DNA from: Micractinium sp. NFX-FRZ
Lineage: Eukaryota > Chlorophyta > Trebouxiophyceae > Chlorellales > Chlorellaceae
Assembly (NCBI GenBank): GCA_029339195.1
Contig: JAPTJF010000193.1
Location: forward strand, 42,919-106,918
Reading direction: 5' to 3'
DNA: 64,000 nt
Position numbers and translations under genes: made by a program. Positions 26,701 through 37,800 of this stretch are shown here, piece by piece. The number at the start of each line of letters is the position of its first letter. Position 1 is the first letter of the stretch. The notes under the pieces were generated by a model, which was not told the origin of the DNA, searched no databases, and was given only the letters and a program-made list of their open reading frames with translations.

Positions 26701-29700
26701 TTCCAAATCCGAATTGAAAATGCACCGCTGCCGCCATCCCCCGCTGCAGCCTGCGTGGCCGGCTCCTCCTCGCTGCGCCACGGCAGCAGCGTGCTGGACT
26801 ACATCCCGCGCGCCGAGCACCTGCGCCTGCTGGAGGCGCGCCTGGCGGCAAAGGAGGGCGACATGCAGCTGGAGCTGAGCAGTCGGGTGGCACAGGTGCA
26901 GCATGGATGGGCGCATGCAGGAGCGACATTGTGGGATGGGGCTGTGTGTGTGCTCAGCAGCCTCATACATGCAGGCAGTTAGGCAAGGGGGCGGGGCATC
27001 TGCCTGCTTCCAGCCATGGACAATGATGCACTTGCTCTCGTCACACATGCATGTGCTGCCGCAGGTGGAGCGTGAGTGGCAGTGGAAGCTGGAGAGCAAG
27101 GAGCAGGAGATCGCAAGCCTGACGGCACGCACGCGCCAGGTCAGCTGCTCTTGTATTGTGCTATGCGCTTTCTTAACGTCCGCCAGACAGTGGCCTGTGC
27201 CTGCATCCCTGGCGGACATTCCCATACGCCGCCACGTGTGTTTGTTGCATAGAACATGCAAATCCATAGTGGCTCCCACCTGCCTGCCCTCCTCTCCTCC
27301 CACCCAACAGCTTGAGGACGACATGCACGTGGAGCGGCAGCGCTCCTCCTCCCAGGCCCACAAGCTGGGAGACGAGGCCAAGCGGCTGGGAGCGCAGTGC
27401 CTGGAGCTGCAGCGTGAGCTGGAGACACAGACCAAGGAGGTGGTACGCCTCAAGGTGCGGGCCGCTGCCTGGAGGTGGTCATGGCCGGCGCTAGTTGGCT
27501 GACGCTGCGCTGGCAGGAGTGGTTGTGATGGGCTTTCGAAAGGATGAATTGGGCAGCAGACTAGCGGTGCTCTACAAGCTTATCAGGCATGCACATGTCC
27601 ACATGCATGTATGCCCCCATATACCACCACCCCACTCCTTCCCCACCTGGCTGCGTCCGCCATTGTCCGTGTGCCCGCAGGAGACGCTCAAGGATGCCCG
27701 CACAGCCAATGCTGACATGGACGACGACGCGCTCAGCAGCAGCCGCCAGGTGGCGCGCCTGCGGCATGCTCTGGAGGACTCTCAGACCGCACTCAAGGAG
27801 GCGCAGGCCACACTGACCCAGGTGGGCTGTTGCCGTGTGCAGACCGCTGCTTGCAGCAGGGCTAACCAGCGGATAACCAGTTGTGAGGCACTCAACACGC
27901 GGGGTGTGCTGCTGGCCGCTTGGCTCCCCGCCAATTGCCCCGCCTCCATACCTGACCTCAACACTTGAGCCCTTCCTGCTGCTGCCTTGCAGGAGCGCAA
28001 GCGGTGCGAGGAGGCGCAACGTGAGGTGGAGGCGCAGGTTGCCAAAGCAGCAGATGCTGGGAGGCGGTGCGAGCGTCTGGCGGGCGAGGTGGGGGAGCTG
28101 CAGGCGGCGATGGAGCAGAAGCAGGAGCTGATCACCGCGCTGCAGGTGGGGCGGGCAGCAGGGGCTGGGCAATGGGCAGGTATGTCAATTGTTTGTTGCA
28201 CTTGTGCAGGTGTAGGCATGCTGCTTTACTACACTTGTCCAGAGTTAGTATGAGAGCACACAGGGCGTGCACAACCCTGTCTTTTCTTGGGCCTGCAGCG
28301 GACTTCATACTATCCACCGTCCCTGCTTGTGGTGCAGGCGGAGAGCGATGCATGGAGCGCCAAGCTGATGGCGCACCGCGAGTATCACGAGCAGGAGGTG
28401 GAGGCGCTGCGGCGAGCGGCCAAGGAGGAGGTGGAGGCACGGGTGCGCAGGGGCAGTGTGCAGTTGTGGGGCCATGGGGAGTGCCCCTTGAGGGTGGCGG
28501 CAGCAGCTGATACAACAGAAGCGGGATGGCAGGCTGGCTGAGGAGGCACACAATTGAGACGTGGTGAATGCACTGCAATGGGGCGTGCTTGCTGGTGAAG
28601 CAAGTTATGTGGTATGTTGATCCCATCTGTGCACCCGCTGCCCTCTCTCAGGTGGCAGCATTGGAGGAAGAGTGTGCAACACAGGCAGCGGATCTTCGAC
28701 TGGCACGCAAGGAGCATGACGAGGCGCTGGGGCAGTTGAGCCAGCAGCACGCTGCACAGGTGGGTGGGTGCGCGGGGTTGGAGCGGCGCCCGCCTGGTGT
28801 GTGCTGTTGGCTGGCAGCTCCCGAACCAGCTGCAAGCCTCGGACGGGCTGCTGCCTACCCAGTCTCACACACACGACGGTCCCCGTTCTTACCCCTGTCT
28901 GCTGTTCCCCCCTTTTGTTTGTCATGATCACCAGGTGGCCCAACTGGAGACGCAGCTGGCAGCGGCGGAGCGGTGCAGATCTGAGCTGCGTGACATCACC
29001 ACTGCTCTGGGGTCAGTGCGGCAGGACGACGTGGAGGTGCTGCGGGTAAGGAGTATACCATGGGCACAGGGGTTTTGCCAACTGGGGGACACTCCAGTAC
29101 CCCAATGTGGGGCGGCACGGCGTAACAGGGTGGTGGGCACGGCGGCATGACAGCCGGGCAACAACATGGCGCGCCTGCCCGCACATGCGCCTGCCCGGTG
29201 CCCGCTCACAGCTCTGAAACGCCGCTCCCTGTATCCCTCCTGCCTGCAGGGCGCTGTCCAGGAGCTGCAGGTTCGGCTGCGCGAGGCGGTGCGTGAGCGT
29301 GAGCGGGAGCAGAAGCAGCACGCTGGCCAGCTGGCGGCGCTGCAGGGCCAGGTGGCTGCCAAGCTGGCAGCCTTCCGCACGCAGCAGGCACAACTGAAGC
29401 AGCAGGTGGAGGGGGAGGTGGCTGCTGCCACCGCCGAGTGCGCTGCCAGTTATGAGGCGGGCGTGGCAGCTCTAACGCAGCAGCTGGAGCGCCAGACGGC
29501 GGCAGCCGCGACCCAGCAGGCTGAGCTGGCGGCGCAGGCTGAGCGGCTGCAGGGCGCAATGCAGCAGCTGCTGGGGGCGCTGCGGGCAGAGGTCCCCATG
29601 CTCCCAGAGGGTGCGCTGCAGGTGCTGCAGGGCAGCAGGGCGACAGGCGCTGGAGAGCCCTGCCGCGAAGAGCAGGTGGTGGCGGCAGTGCAGCAGGTGG

Positions 29701-31105
29701 CGGCCGCAGTGCAGGCGCACACAGAGCAGGCGGAGGCAGCGGCAATCCACACTGCCCTGGCAGCAATGGAGTCTGAGCTGCTGCCGGCGGCGGCAGCCGC
29801 TGCCGCAGCTGGCCCCCCTTCCTCCCCTCGCAAGCTGCTCTCCCCTCGGAAGCGCTCACAGCAGGAGGCAGCGGCTGGCGGCTCCTCTTGGCAGCAGCAG
29901 CAGCAGGGAGTGCCCAGCATGGAAGTGAATGAAGGGCGCCTTGCGGCGCTGCTGGGGCGCAGCCAGGAGCTGCTGGCTCAGGTCGTTGCGGGTGAGGCGC
30001 AGGTGGGGCAGCTGCGGCAGAAGGTGGCAGCTCTGGAGGCCACGGCGACAGGCTATGCAGACAGGCTGACACAGGTGGGTGATGGGGTAGGGGTGCTGCT
30101 GTGTGCGGGGTGGCTGTTGGCTGGGGGTTGAGGGAGATGAGCGGCCTTGAAACGGGACAGCGGGGCGGCAAACTTGCTGGATCGCCTGCCCACCACGTAC
30201 AATCCCACCTGTGCAGCACCCTGTTGCTCTTACTCACCCCCCGCCCTCCCTGCCTGCCTCTTCTGCCCACCACCCCACTCCCTCTTGCAGGCCAAGGAGG
30301 AGAGCGTGCAGGCAGCAGAGGCAGCACGCACAGCAGCGGTGGCGCCTCTGCAGGCCGAGGTGGCCCGCCTGACTGAGCGGGTGCAGCACCTGCAGCGGCT
30401 GCACGCCTCCGAGCTGGCTGCCATTGAAGCTGCAGCACGGCAGCAAGCGGCGGCCGCTCAGGCAGAGGCGCAGGCGGTGGTGGATCGCCTGAGCTCCAGC
30501 GGCGCCAGCCTGCAGCAGCAGCTGCGTGGGGAGAGCCAGCGGGCGGAGGGGCTGGCCGCTGACCTGGCGCGCATGCAGGTGGGGTGGTATTGGAGGAGAG
30601 GAGTAAAGGCAGCACTTTGGGCGCTTCACTTCAGTGTGTGTTTGCGTGAGTTGGGGTGCGGCTGCAGGGGGGGCACAGCGTCTCTGGTCTGTGCTGTGCA
30701 CTTGCGAACAGCTTTCTCAAGTCCTGATGTCAACATGCACGCCCAATCTCCGGTGCAGGATGACTTGGCAAAGCACACTCAGCGTGCCGCCACCAAGATT
30801 GAGCTGCAGACCAAGGAGCTGGAGATGCTCAAGGGGCGCATCAGGTGGGCAGCAGGGCTGGGCTGCGCTGGGCTTGGGGTGGGTGATGAATCAGAGTGCT
30901 CCTGGCTGCGCACAGTGCTGCTGGGGCCATAACCACCTGATCTTGCACATCAGTCATACACACCCCTCGCTGCACCCTTGCAATGGGCTGCAGGGAGATG
31001 GAGGCTCGGGACGCCAGCAGCCAGCAAGAGCTGCGCTCCCTGCGGCAGCGGGAGCGGGAGGCGGCAGCGGCGCTGGCAGCCGCGGGAGGCCTGGGGCGGG
31101 GCTGA
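23722..31105 (+). CDS. Large coiled-coil protein, 1298 residues, unrecognised
   Basis: Twenty exons: 23722-24458, 24666-24947, 25168-25285, 25482-25634, 25844-25960, 26129-26200, 26319-26378, 26528-26591, 26750-26895, 27065-27139, 27311-27454, 27681-27821, 27993-28145, 28338-28442, 28652-28759, 28935-29045, 29250-30074, 30291-30578, 30759-30844, 30994-31105; the sum is 1299 codons. About 100 N-terminal residues are non-coiled (TAAAREFGDSWLSPGVQKYL). The rest is nearly unbroken heptad sequence rich in Ala, Glu, Gln and Arg, interrupted near residue 545 by a short hydrophilic segment (SSLRHGSSVLDYIPRAEHLR) and in exon 17 by a Ser/Pro/Lys linker (SSPRKLLSPRKRS). No membrane segment or targeting signal is evident. 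A centrosome, cytoskeleton or golgin-like scaffold is possible, but no family was recognised. The frame is open upstream of the chosen ATG. Confidence 0.85.
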
Positions 31106-31833
31106 GCCGGGAGGCATGTGCAGCCGGCTGGGGACAACGGGATTGAGTGAAAGGTGCTGACTTTGTACAAACTCTGACCTACGACATGGTAACTGGCATG
31201 AGCGTGAAGAACTGACATTGGGTGGGGCAAAGTAGGAGGCGGGGAACGGCAGGGCCAATGGGGTTCGGGTGCCTCTGCATGGATACACTTTGAGAAAAGA
31301 ATGTGCGGTGATATATGGAACCTTGATGACGCGGGCGAGTTTGGGGAAGTAATGCTGCGCGTTTCAAGTGCTGCTGCAGTTGCGTCCATTGATCGCACCC
31401 GCCTTTCACTGGCCACGTTGCGGCGCCGCCGGTCATGAGAGTGCGGTGTCCTCAAAGGCGGGGCAGCTCTGCGGCTAGCTTGCAAAGAACTCAGGCTCTT
31501 GTACAACTACAAGCTGCCATGTGTGATAGCGTGATTGCAAGGCTGCCCTGGTTGCTGAGCAAGTTTAGTGGTGGTGGCGGCAGTGGCGGCGGGAGGCAGT
31601 TGGTGGCCACAGCAGGACTGGAGCTGGCGGCCGTGCGACTGGACTGCTCAGCTTTGCATGCCAGTGTGTGGAGGATGCACAACCTGTACAGGGCTTGCGG
31701 AACGTGAACTGCGCTGTTGGCGGGTTCTCGCCCGGGACTGGCTGGCGGATAATGCACATGCAAGTGGGTGAGGTGTCCGTGTGTCGGCGGCGCCCCCTCT
31801 TTCTGCTACTTGCTGTCAGTTACCTGCAGCAAC
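31106..31833. other. Intergenic region upstream of TIC110
   Basis: No gene was seen in these 728 bp. They contain the 3' flank of the coiled-coil gene and presumably the TIC110 promoter. A GGTGGTGGCGGCAGTGGCGG-like purine patch is at about 31569-31590. Confidence 0.5.
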
Positions 31834-34800
31834 ATGCAGGCGCTTGCTGTGCGGGGCAGCACCATGACCCCGCTGGGGCGCCAGCCTGTGGGCCCAATCG
31901 GGTCCCACCGCGCGTCCCCGCTGCGGGTTGCACGCATTGGAGTGGTTCGCAAGGCTCAGCGGGTGCAGCAGCGGGCGCAGTGCGCTGCCGCAGTGGAGGT
32001 GGGTTCCAGAGCTCCGTTGTGCGGCCTCTGCCGTGGCGCATTGCCCGCTCCTGCGTCACCAGCAGCAGTGTGGGCGTGGTTGAGCCGCTAACAGCGGCCG
32101 CCCGCGCGAGCTAGTTGCTGTGCCACCGCCGCCGCCGCCACTCCGGCCCCGCCGCCGTCTTGTCAGCGCTGCTGCTCCCCCTCAGCATACCTCCAGCCTG
32201 CCCCTGCCTGCGTGCCAAAGTTGCCCTGCTTCACATCACTTTTCTCAAATCGCAGAACCCCTTCAAGTATGAGAAGCCGATGGATGGTCTGCAGAGCGCG
32301 CTGTCGGGCCTGCCCAGCGCCGGCGTCTATCTGCTGGGCGCCGCGCTGGCGGCGGGCCTGGGCGGGGCGGGCTTTGCGGGCGCACAGGCGCTGGCACCAG
32401 GTGCGGGGACAGAGGCGGGCGGAGGAGCAGAGCAGACGCGGTGGTATGGGCAAAGCCGGTTGCTTGTTTATCTGGCCACAGCTGAATTGTGCGGCCACCA
32501 TTGCTTGTGACGGCGCACGAGGTCTGTTGCACTCGCCTCTTGCACCAGACAACGCAGCACCCACAGCAACATCGCTGAGCAGCGCGTAGCAGCAGTCTGG
32601 CTGCCATCATGTTGCCAGCAGCAGCACCACAGAGCTCCGCCCCCCGCCCTTGTGCTCCACCCCCTGTGCAGAGGGCCTGAAGCAGGCGGCCAAGTTTGGC
32701 GCCGCCGCGCTGGGCGCCGCCCTGGGCGCCGCCCTCACCATGCAGCTGTCCGCCAAGCGCCAGTCTGCCGCCATCATCGAGCTTTCCAACAACCTGGTCA
32801 ACCTTGGAGACCCCACCGCGCTCACCCGCGACATGGTGACCGCAGTGGAGGCCAAGTATGGCTGCTCCCTGGTGGCCACCTGCCTGGAGGACCTGCAGTC
32901 CCTGTATGGCACGTTTGTGGAGGCGGCCATCCCGGCTGGCGACGCCCCCATGACGGGCCGCGAGCCCGCCCTCATCCAGAACTTCAAGGCGGCGCTGGGC
33001 CTGCCCGACGACCTGGCGGCGCCCGTGCACATTGACGTGGGCCGCCGCATCCTGCGGGGGCGCATGGAGTCGGGGAGCCGCGGGGAGGACATCGAGGTGC
33101 GCGTGTGTGTGTGTGGGGGGGTGCTGCCATGGGATGAGATGTGGGATGTGAGTGGTGGTTTGTTGGCTGCAGCGAGGGCGCAATCACAGGGAGGGTGGCG
33201 TGGTGGGTGGTGCGGGGCAGCGACATGGAAGGTTACGAATGCTGCGTGTGCAGTGTGTGGGGGCGGCTGGGCTTGAGGCGCGAGCCAGCAGAGGGGGCGG
33301 GCATGTTGAGTGCGTGCTGGTGCTAGGCCCTGGATGGGCGTGCACACAGCAGGAGCTGCTCGCTCTGCCGCCTGGTAAAGGGTGCTGCGGCAGCAGCCTG
33401 GGCCGTGCACGCCAGCAAGGAGTTGCAGCGACGCGGCAGGCCGGCAGCTGCGGCACAGGCGCACAGCCTGTGTGGGTGGCAGGGCTGCCAACATGAAAGC
33501 TGACCCGCGGCACACACACTGTTCGCGCACGAGCTGCAGGCGCGCAAGACGTTCCAGAAGCTGATCTACGTGTCCAACCTTGTGTTTGGAGACCGCCAGG
33601 CAGCCTTCCTGCTGCCCTGGCAGCGCGTCTTTGGCCTGAGCGACGCCCAGGTGTGTGCGTGCTTGTGTGCAAGGTTTGAAGGATGGGCAAAGGGGCGCGT
33701 GCGCGCGGGAGGCAGGCAAAGGCGACTGCACTTTGTTCCGGCTGTATGGGACATCGGCAGCAGCAAGAGGGGGACTGCACCTTTACGTACTGCCAAGCGC
33801 AGCAGCGGCGACCCCCGGCGCTTCACCCCCACCAACCCTCTCTCACGCTGTCCTCCCCTCCTCTCCCCTCCCGCCCTCCATGCAGCTCTATGTGGCCAAG
33901 CGCGACAATGCCAAGAACATCTTCAAGCAGCACATGGATGCGCACGGCGGCGAGCTGCAGGTGGGCCGGGAATCAGCGGGTGTGCCCCTCTAATGAGCAC
34001 ACCGCCCAAGGGGGGCTGCAGTGCATGCTGCGGTGCAGGGCACGGCGCTCGCCTCTGGGCTGCGCTCCGCCTGCCGGTGCCACACAGCTGCTCACCACCC
34101 CGCCGCTCTGCCGCTGCCTGCCTGCCCACCAACCCGCCTCACCGCTGCTCATCTCTGCTGCCTGCTCTGTCTGCTGCTCGCCCCTTTGCTCTATGCTCCT
34201 GCTCACCTCTCGACCTACCTCCACCTATCGCACCCCCCTCCTGTCTACTGCCCCCTCCAGGCGGACAAGGCCTTCCTGGTGGGCCTGAAGCAGGCGCAGG
34301 CCGCTGCCCGGCTGGCAGATGACGAGGCTGCGTCACTGGTCAAGGAGGCGGCGCGGGCACGGGTGGAGGGCCTGTTTGAGAAGGCGGTGCAGTGCCTGAA
34401 GCAGCGCACGCGCGTGCGCGACTACAGCGGTGCGTTGAGGGCGCGGGGCAGTGGTTAGGAGGCTCTGGTTGTGGTGCGGGTGTGGGAGCGGGGGCAGGGG
34501 CTTTGGGCAAGGGCTCTGCCGTGACGCTGTGCCCTGCAAGCCGTCTGGATGCTGCACGACCCACGCCGTGAGCTCACCCGCTCGGGGCACTTGGTTCTCA
34601 AGCGCGCCCCCTTCCATTTCCTGACTCGCTCTCACACGAGGCCGCCGTACTGAGGCACGCCACGCACCCGTCTCGTACCTGCTCCCTTACCCCCTTGTGT
34701 CCCCCACTCTCCCTCCACCTCCCCTGACACCCCCCGCCCTGCAGAGGCGGTGGAGGCCATGACGCATGCCATTGACTGTAGCCACTTTTTCCCCTCCCAC

Positions 34801-37800
34801 CGTTCGTTTTCTGCCTCCCCACTTTTCCACCTCTCCACCCCCCACCCTGCAGAGGCGGTGGAGGCCATGACCTACGCCATCGACTTCAACCGCGCTCTCA
34901 AGGCGCTGGCGGGCGACGAGGAGGTCATTGCCGGCGTGGGGGAGACGAGCATCCTGGGGGGAGTCTGGGAGGCGGTGGAGGGGCGCAGCAAGGACACGCG
35001 GGAGCTCTTCAAGTGAGTGACCCCTTGCTGCCTGCCTGGGTGGCTGCACCAGTTGTGTCATTTCTGTGTGGCTTTGTGCAGACGTTGGGTGCAGTGCTTG
35101 TGCTGCCTGGTGCATGCGTGGCTGCTTGCTGGTTGATTGGCTGGGGAGGTTGGCATGACCCCGCACTGATGCGGGAGGCATGCTGCCCGGCCAGGCAGCT
35201 GCCAGGGGTGCTGCTTTTGCTGCTGCATGTCTCCTTGAACTGAAGCTGCCTGCACGTGTGCACTGCGTGCTGCGCTGCGCTGTGCACCCGGCCCCCGGCG
35301 AGCCAGAGTGATGATAAAACCACTGTTGCCTTCCTCTTGAGCGGTCCTCGAACAACCGACTGTGATCTTTCTACACGAGATTGCTGACTGGCGTACACTG
35401 CTTGGGGCCATGGCTCCGCCTGCTACGAGTGCACGTTGCCATGCTGCCGCTGCCGCTGCCTGCCTATGGTTGGGCAAGCACGCCTGCACCCGCCCTGCCG
35501 GCGTGATGATAAAACCACTGTTGCCTTCCTCTTGAGCGGTTCTTCGAACAACCGACTGTGATCTTTCTACACGAGATTGCTGACCGGCCCTCCTGCATGC
35601 TTTGCCTGCTGTGCTCTGCTTGTGCTTGTGCCTGCTCATATGCTCACATGTGCCTGCAGCCTGATGTTGTCCCGCCTGCAATTCGGTCGCCTGCCGGCGT
35701 GATGATAAAACCACTGTTGCCTTCCTCTTGAGCGGTTCTTTGAACAACCGACTGTGATCTTTCTACACGAGATTGCTGACCGGCCAAAGCATGCCCTGGC
35801 ATGCCCTGCTTGCCTGCACCTCGCTGCTCTCTTGCTAGCTCCGCCCTGCGTGCACCCGCCCGCCTGCCGGCGTGATGACAAAACCACTGTTGCCTTCCTC
35901 TTGAGCGGTTCTTCGAACAACCGACTGTGATCTTTCTACACGAGATTGCTGACCGGCGCCCGCCCGCATGCAGTGCATCACATCGCCCGCAACATCACCC
36001 AGCACTGCCACCACTTCCCTGTCACAACCGCTCCATCCCCCACCCGCTCCCCCACCACCTGCTACCCCCACTGCTGATCGCCCGCCTGTCCCGCGCCCAC
36101 CCACCACCCACCTGCCACACTCCACCCCACCCTGCCGCAGGGTGTTCCTGGAGGAGCGCCTGTCACGGGACGGCGCCTTCTCCGACGCCCTTGACGCCGA
36201 CTCCGCCGAGCTCAGGCGCCTGTTGGGGCTGGGCAACAAGGAGGCGGCTCAGATTGAGGAGGAGGTGAAGACGGCAACCTACAAGTGAGGCGCGGCATGG
36301 TGACAGGGGTGCCATGTTATGGGTGTGTGAGCGGGGGAGGAGGGGTGATGGGGCAAGGGGGGCTGGTGACCGAGCCAAAGAGAACGCAGCACCCAGCTGG
36401 CGTGCCCACGCCCATTCCACACCCCACCAGCCCCACCCTGTGTGGCCTGCCCTCCCTTTCCCAGCCGTCTGCTGACCGCCGCCTCATGATGCTCCCCCCC
36501 CACTTCCCCGCAGGCGCCTGCTGCGCGAGGAGGTGACCAGCGGGCGGCTGGCAGCTGCCGAGTCCAAGGCCCAGGTGCTGGGTGACCTGGTGGAGCGCGT
36601 GCGCTTCGACCCCGGTGAGCCAGCACAACAACACCAACAGCGTAGTGCAGGGTGTTGGCATGGGGGGTGCACTTGTGGGTGCTGCGGGCAGTTGGGTGCT
36701 GGGCGGGCTGTCGCCTTTGCTTGCCTGCTGCCCTGCGTGCTGCTTTGCTGCATCCCTTACCCGACTGATTCCCCGGCCCCACTTTCCCCTCTCTGGCCCC
36801 CCTCAAACCCACCACGTCCTCCCCCCGGCCTCCTCCCCCACCCCCACCCCCGCAGACGCCGCCCGCGCCTTCCACGAGTCCCTCTACAAGCAGAAGCTGG
36901 CCAGCCTGCTGGAGAAGAAGAAGCTGAGCGAGGAGGACGACGCCAGCCTCAAGGAGATGCAGGCGAGACGCCAGCTCAGCGAGGCGTGCCAGCTCCACGG
37001 GCCGTAGCGGGTTGCAGCGAGGCTGTGGCCGCAGTGGCTGTGGATGTGGATGTGGACGCTCCCTTCCTCATTGCCTCCCTCCCCCTCTCCCCGCGTGACC
37101 GCAGGTCATGCTGTGCATCCAGAACAGCGAGCGCGACGCGATGCACAAGGAGATGTGCGGGGCGATCTTCAAGGACGCGGTCAACGACGCGCTGGGCGCA
37201 GGTGGGTGCTGGGCGTGACAGCTGGGTTTGACCGCGGCATCTGAGTGTTGACCGGCTCAGTGGGTTGACCGGCGCAGCGCCAGCGCCCAACAGCGGCGGC
37301 GGCACGTGCTGCTCTGCTACCATTCCGCGCTCTGCTTTTATCGCTTCCCTCCTTTGCCGCGCGCCCCTCTGTTTTCCCTCCTCTCCGCCTGTCCCCAATT
37401 CGATTTCACCTGCCTCGCCCGAGTTTGCAGGCATTGACCGGTTCAGCTTTGAGGACCGGCGGCGCGTGCAGCAGTCGTTCCAGGACCTGCGCATGGACCG
37501 CCCCTCGGCGCGCGCCGTGCTGGACGACGTGGCCCGCAAGTGAGGCGGGGGGACGGGCTGGACAGGACAGGGCAGGGCGGCGGGGAGGGCGAGCAGGCTG
37601 GCGGAGGCCCAGGCTGTGTGACCTGGGGGCAGGGCGAGGGGCAGGGCTGAGGCACAGGCCATGTGCACTCTACACCAGGTGGGGCCCAGTTTGCTTCAGC
37701 ACGCCCAGGCTCGCCGCCCACTCGCCCAGCTCGCTCACCACCACCCCCGCTCTCTTCTTTCCCCGCACCCTCCCACCCCGCAGGTACTTCCTGCAGTTCA

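Noticed and set aside
35302..35957. CRISPR-like array (four near-identical repeats with unique spacers)
   Set aside because: It is a eukaryotic intron; repeats are ~92 nt, spacers differ in length, and each repeat carries C/D snoRNA boxes with a covarying stem.
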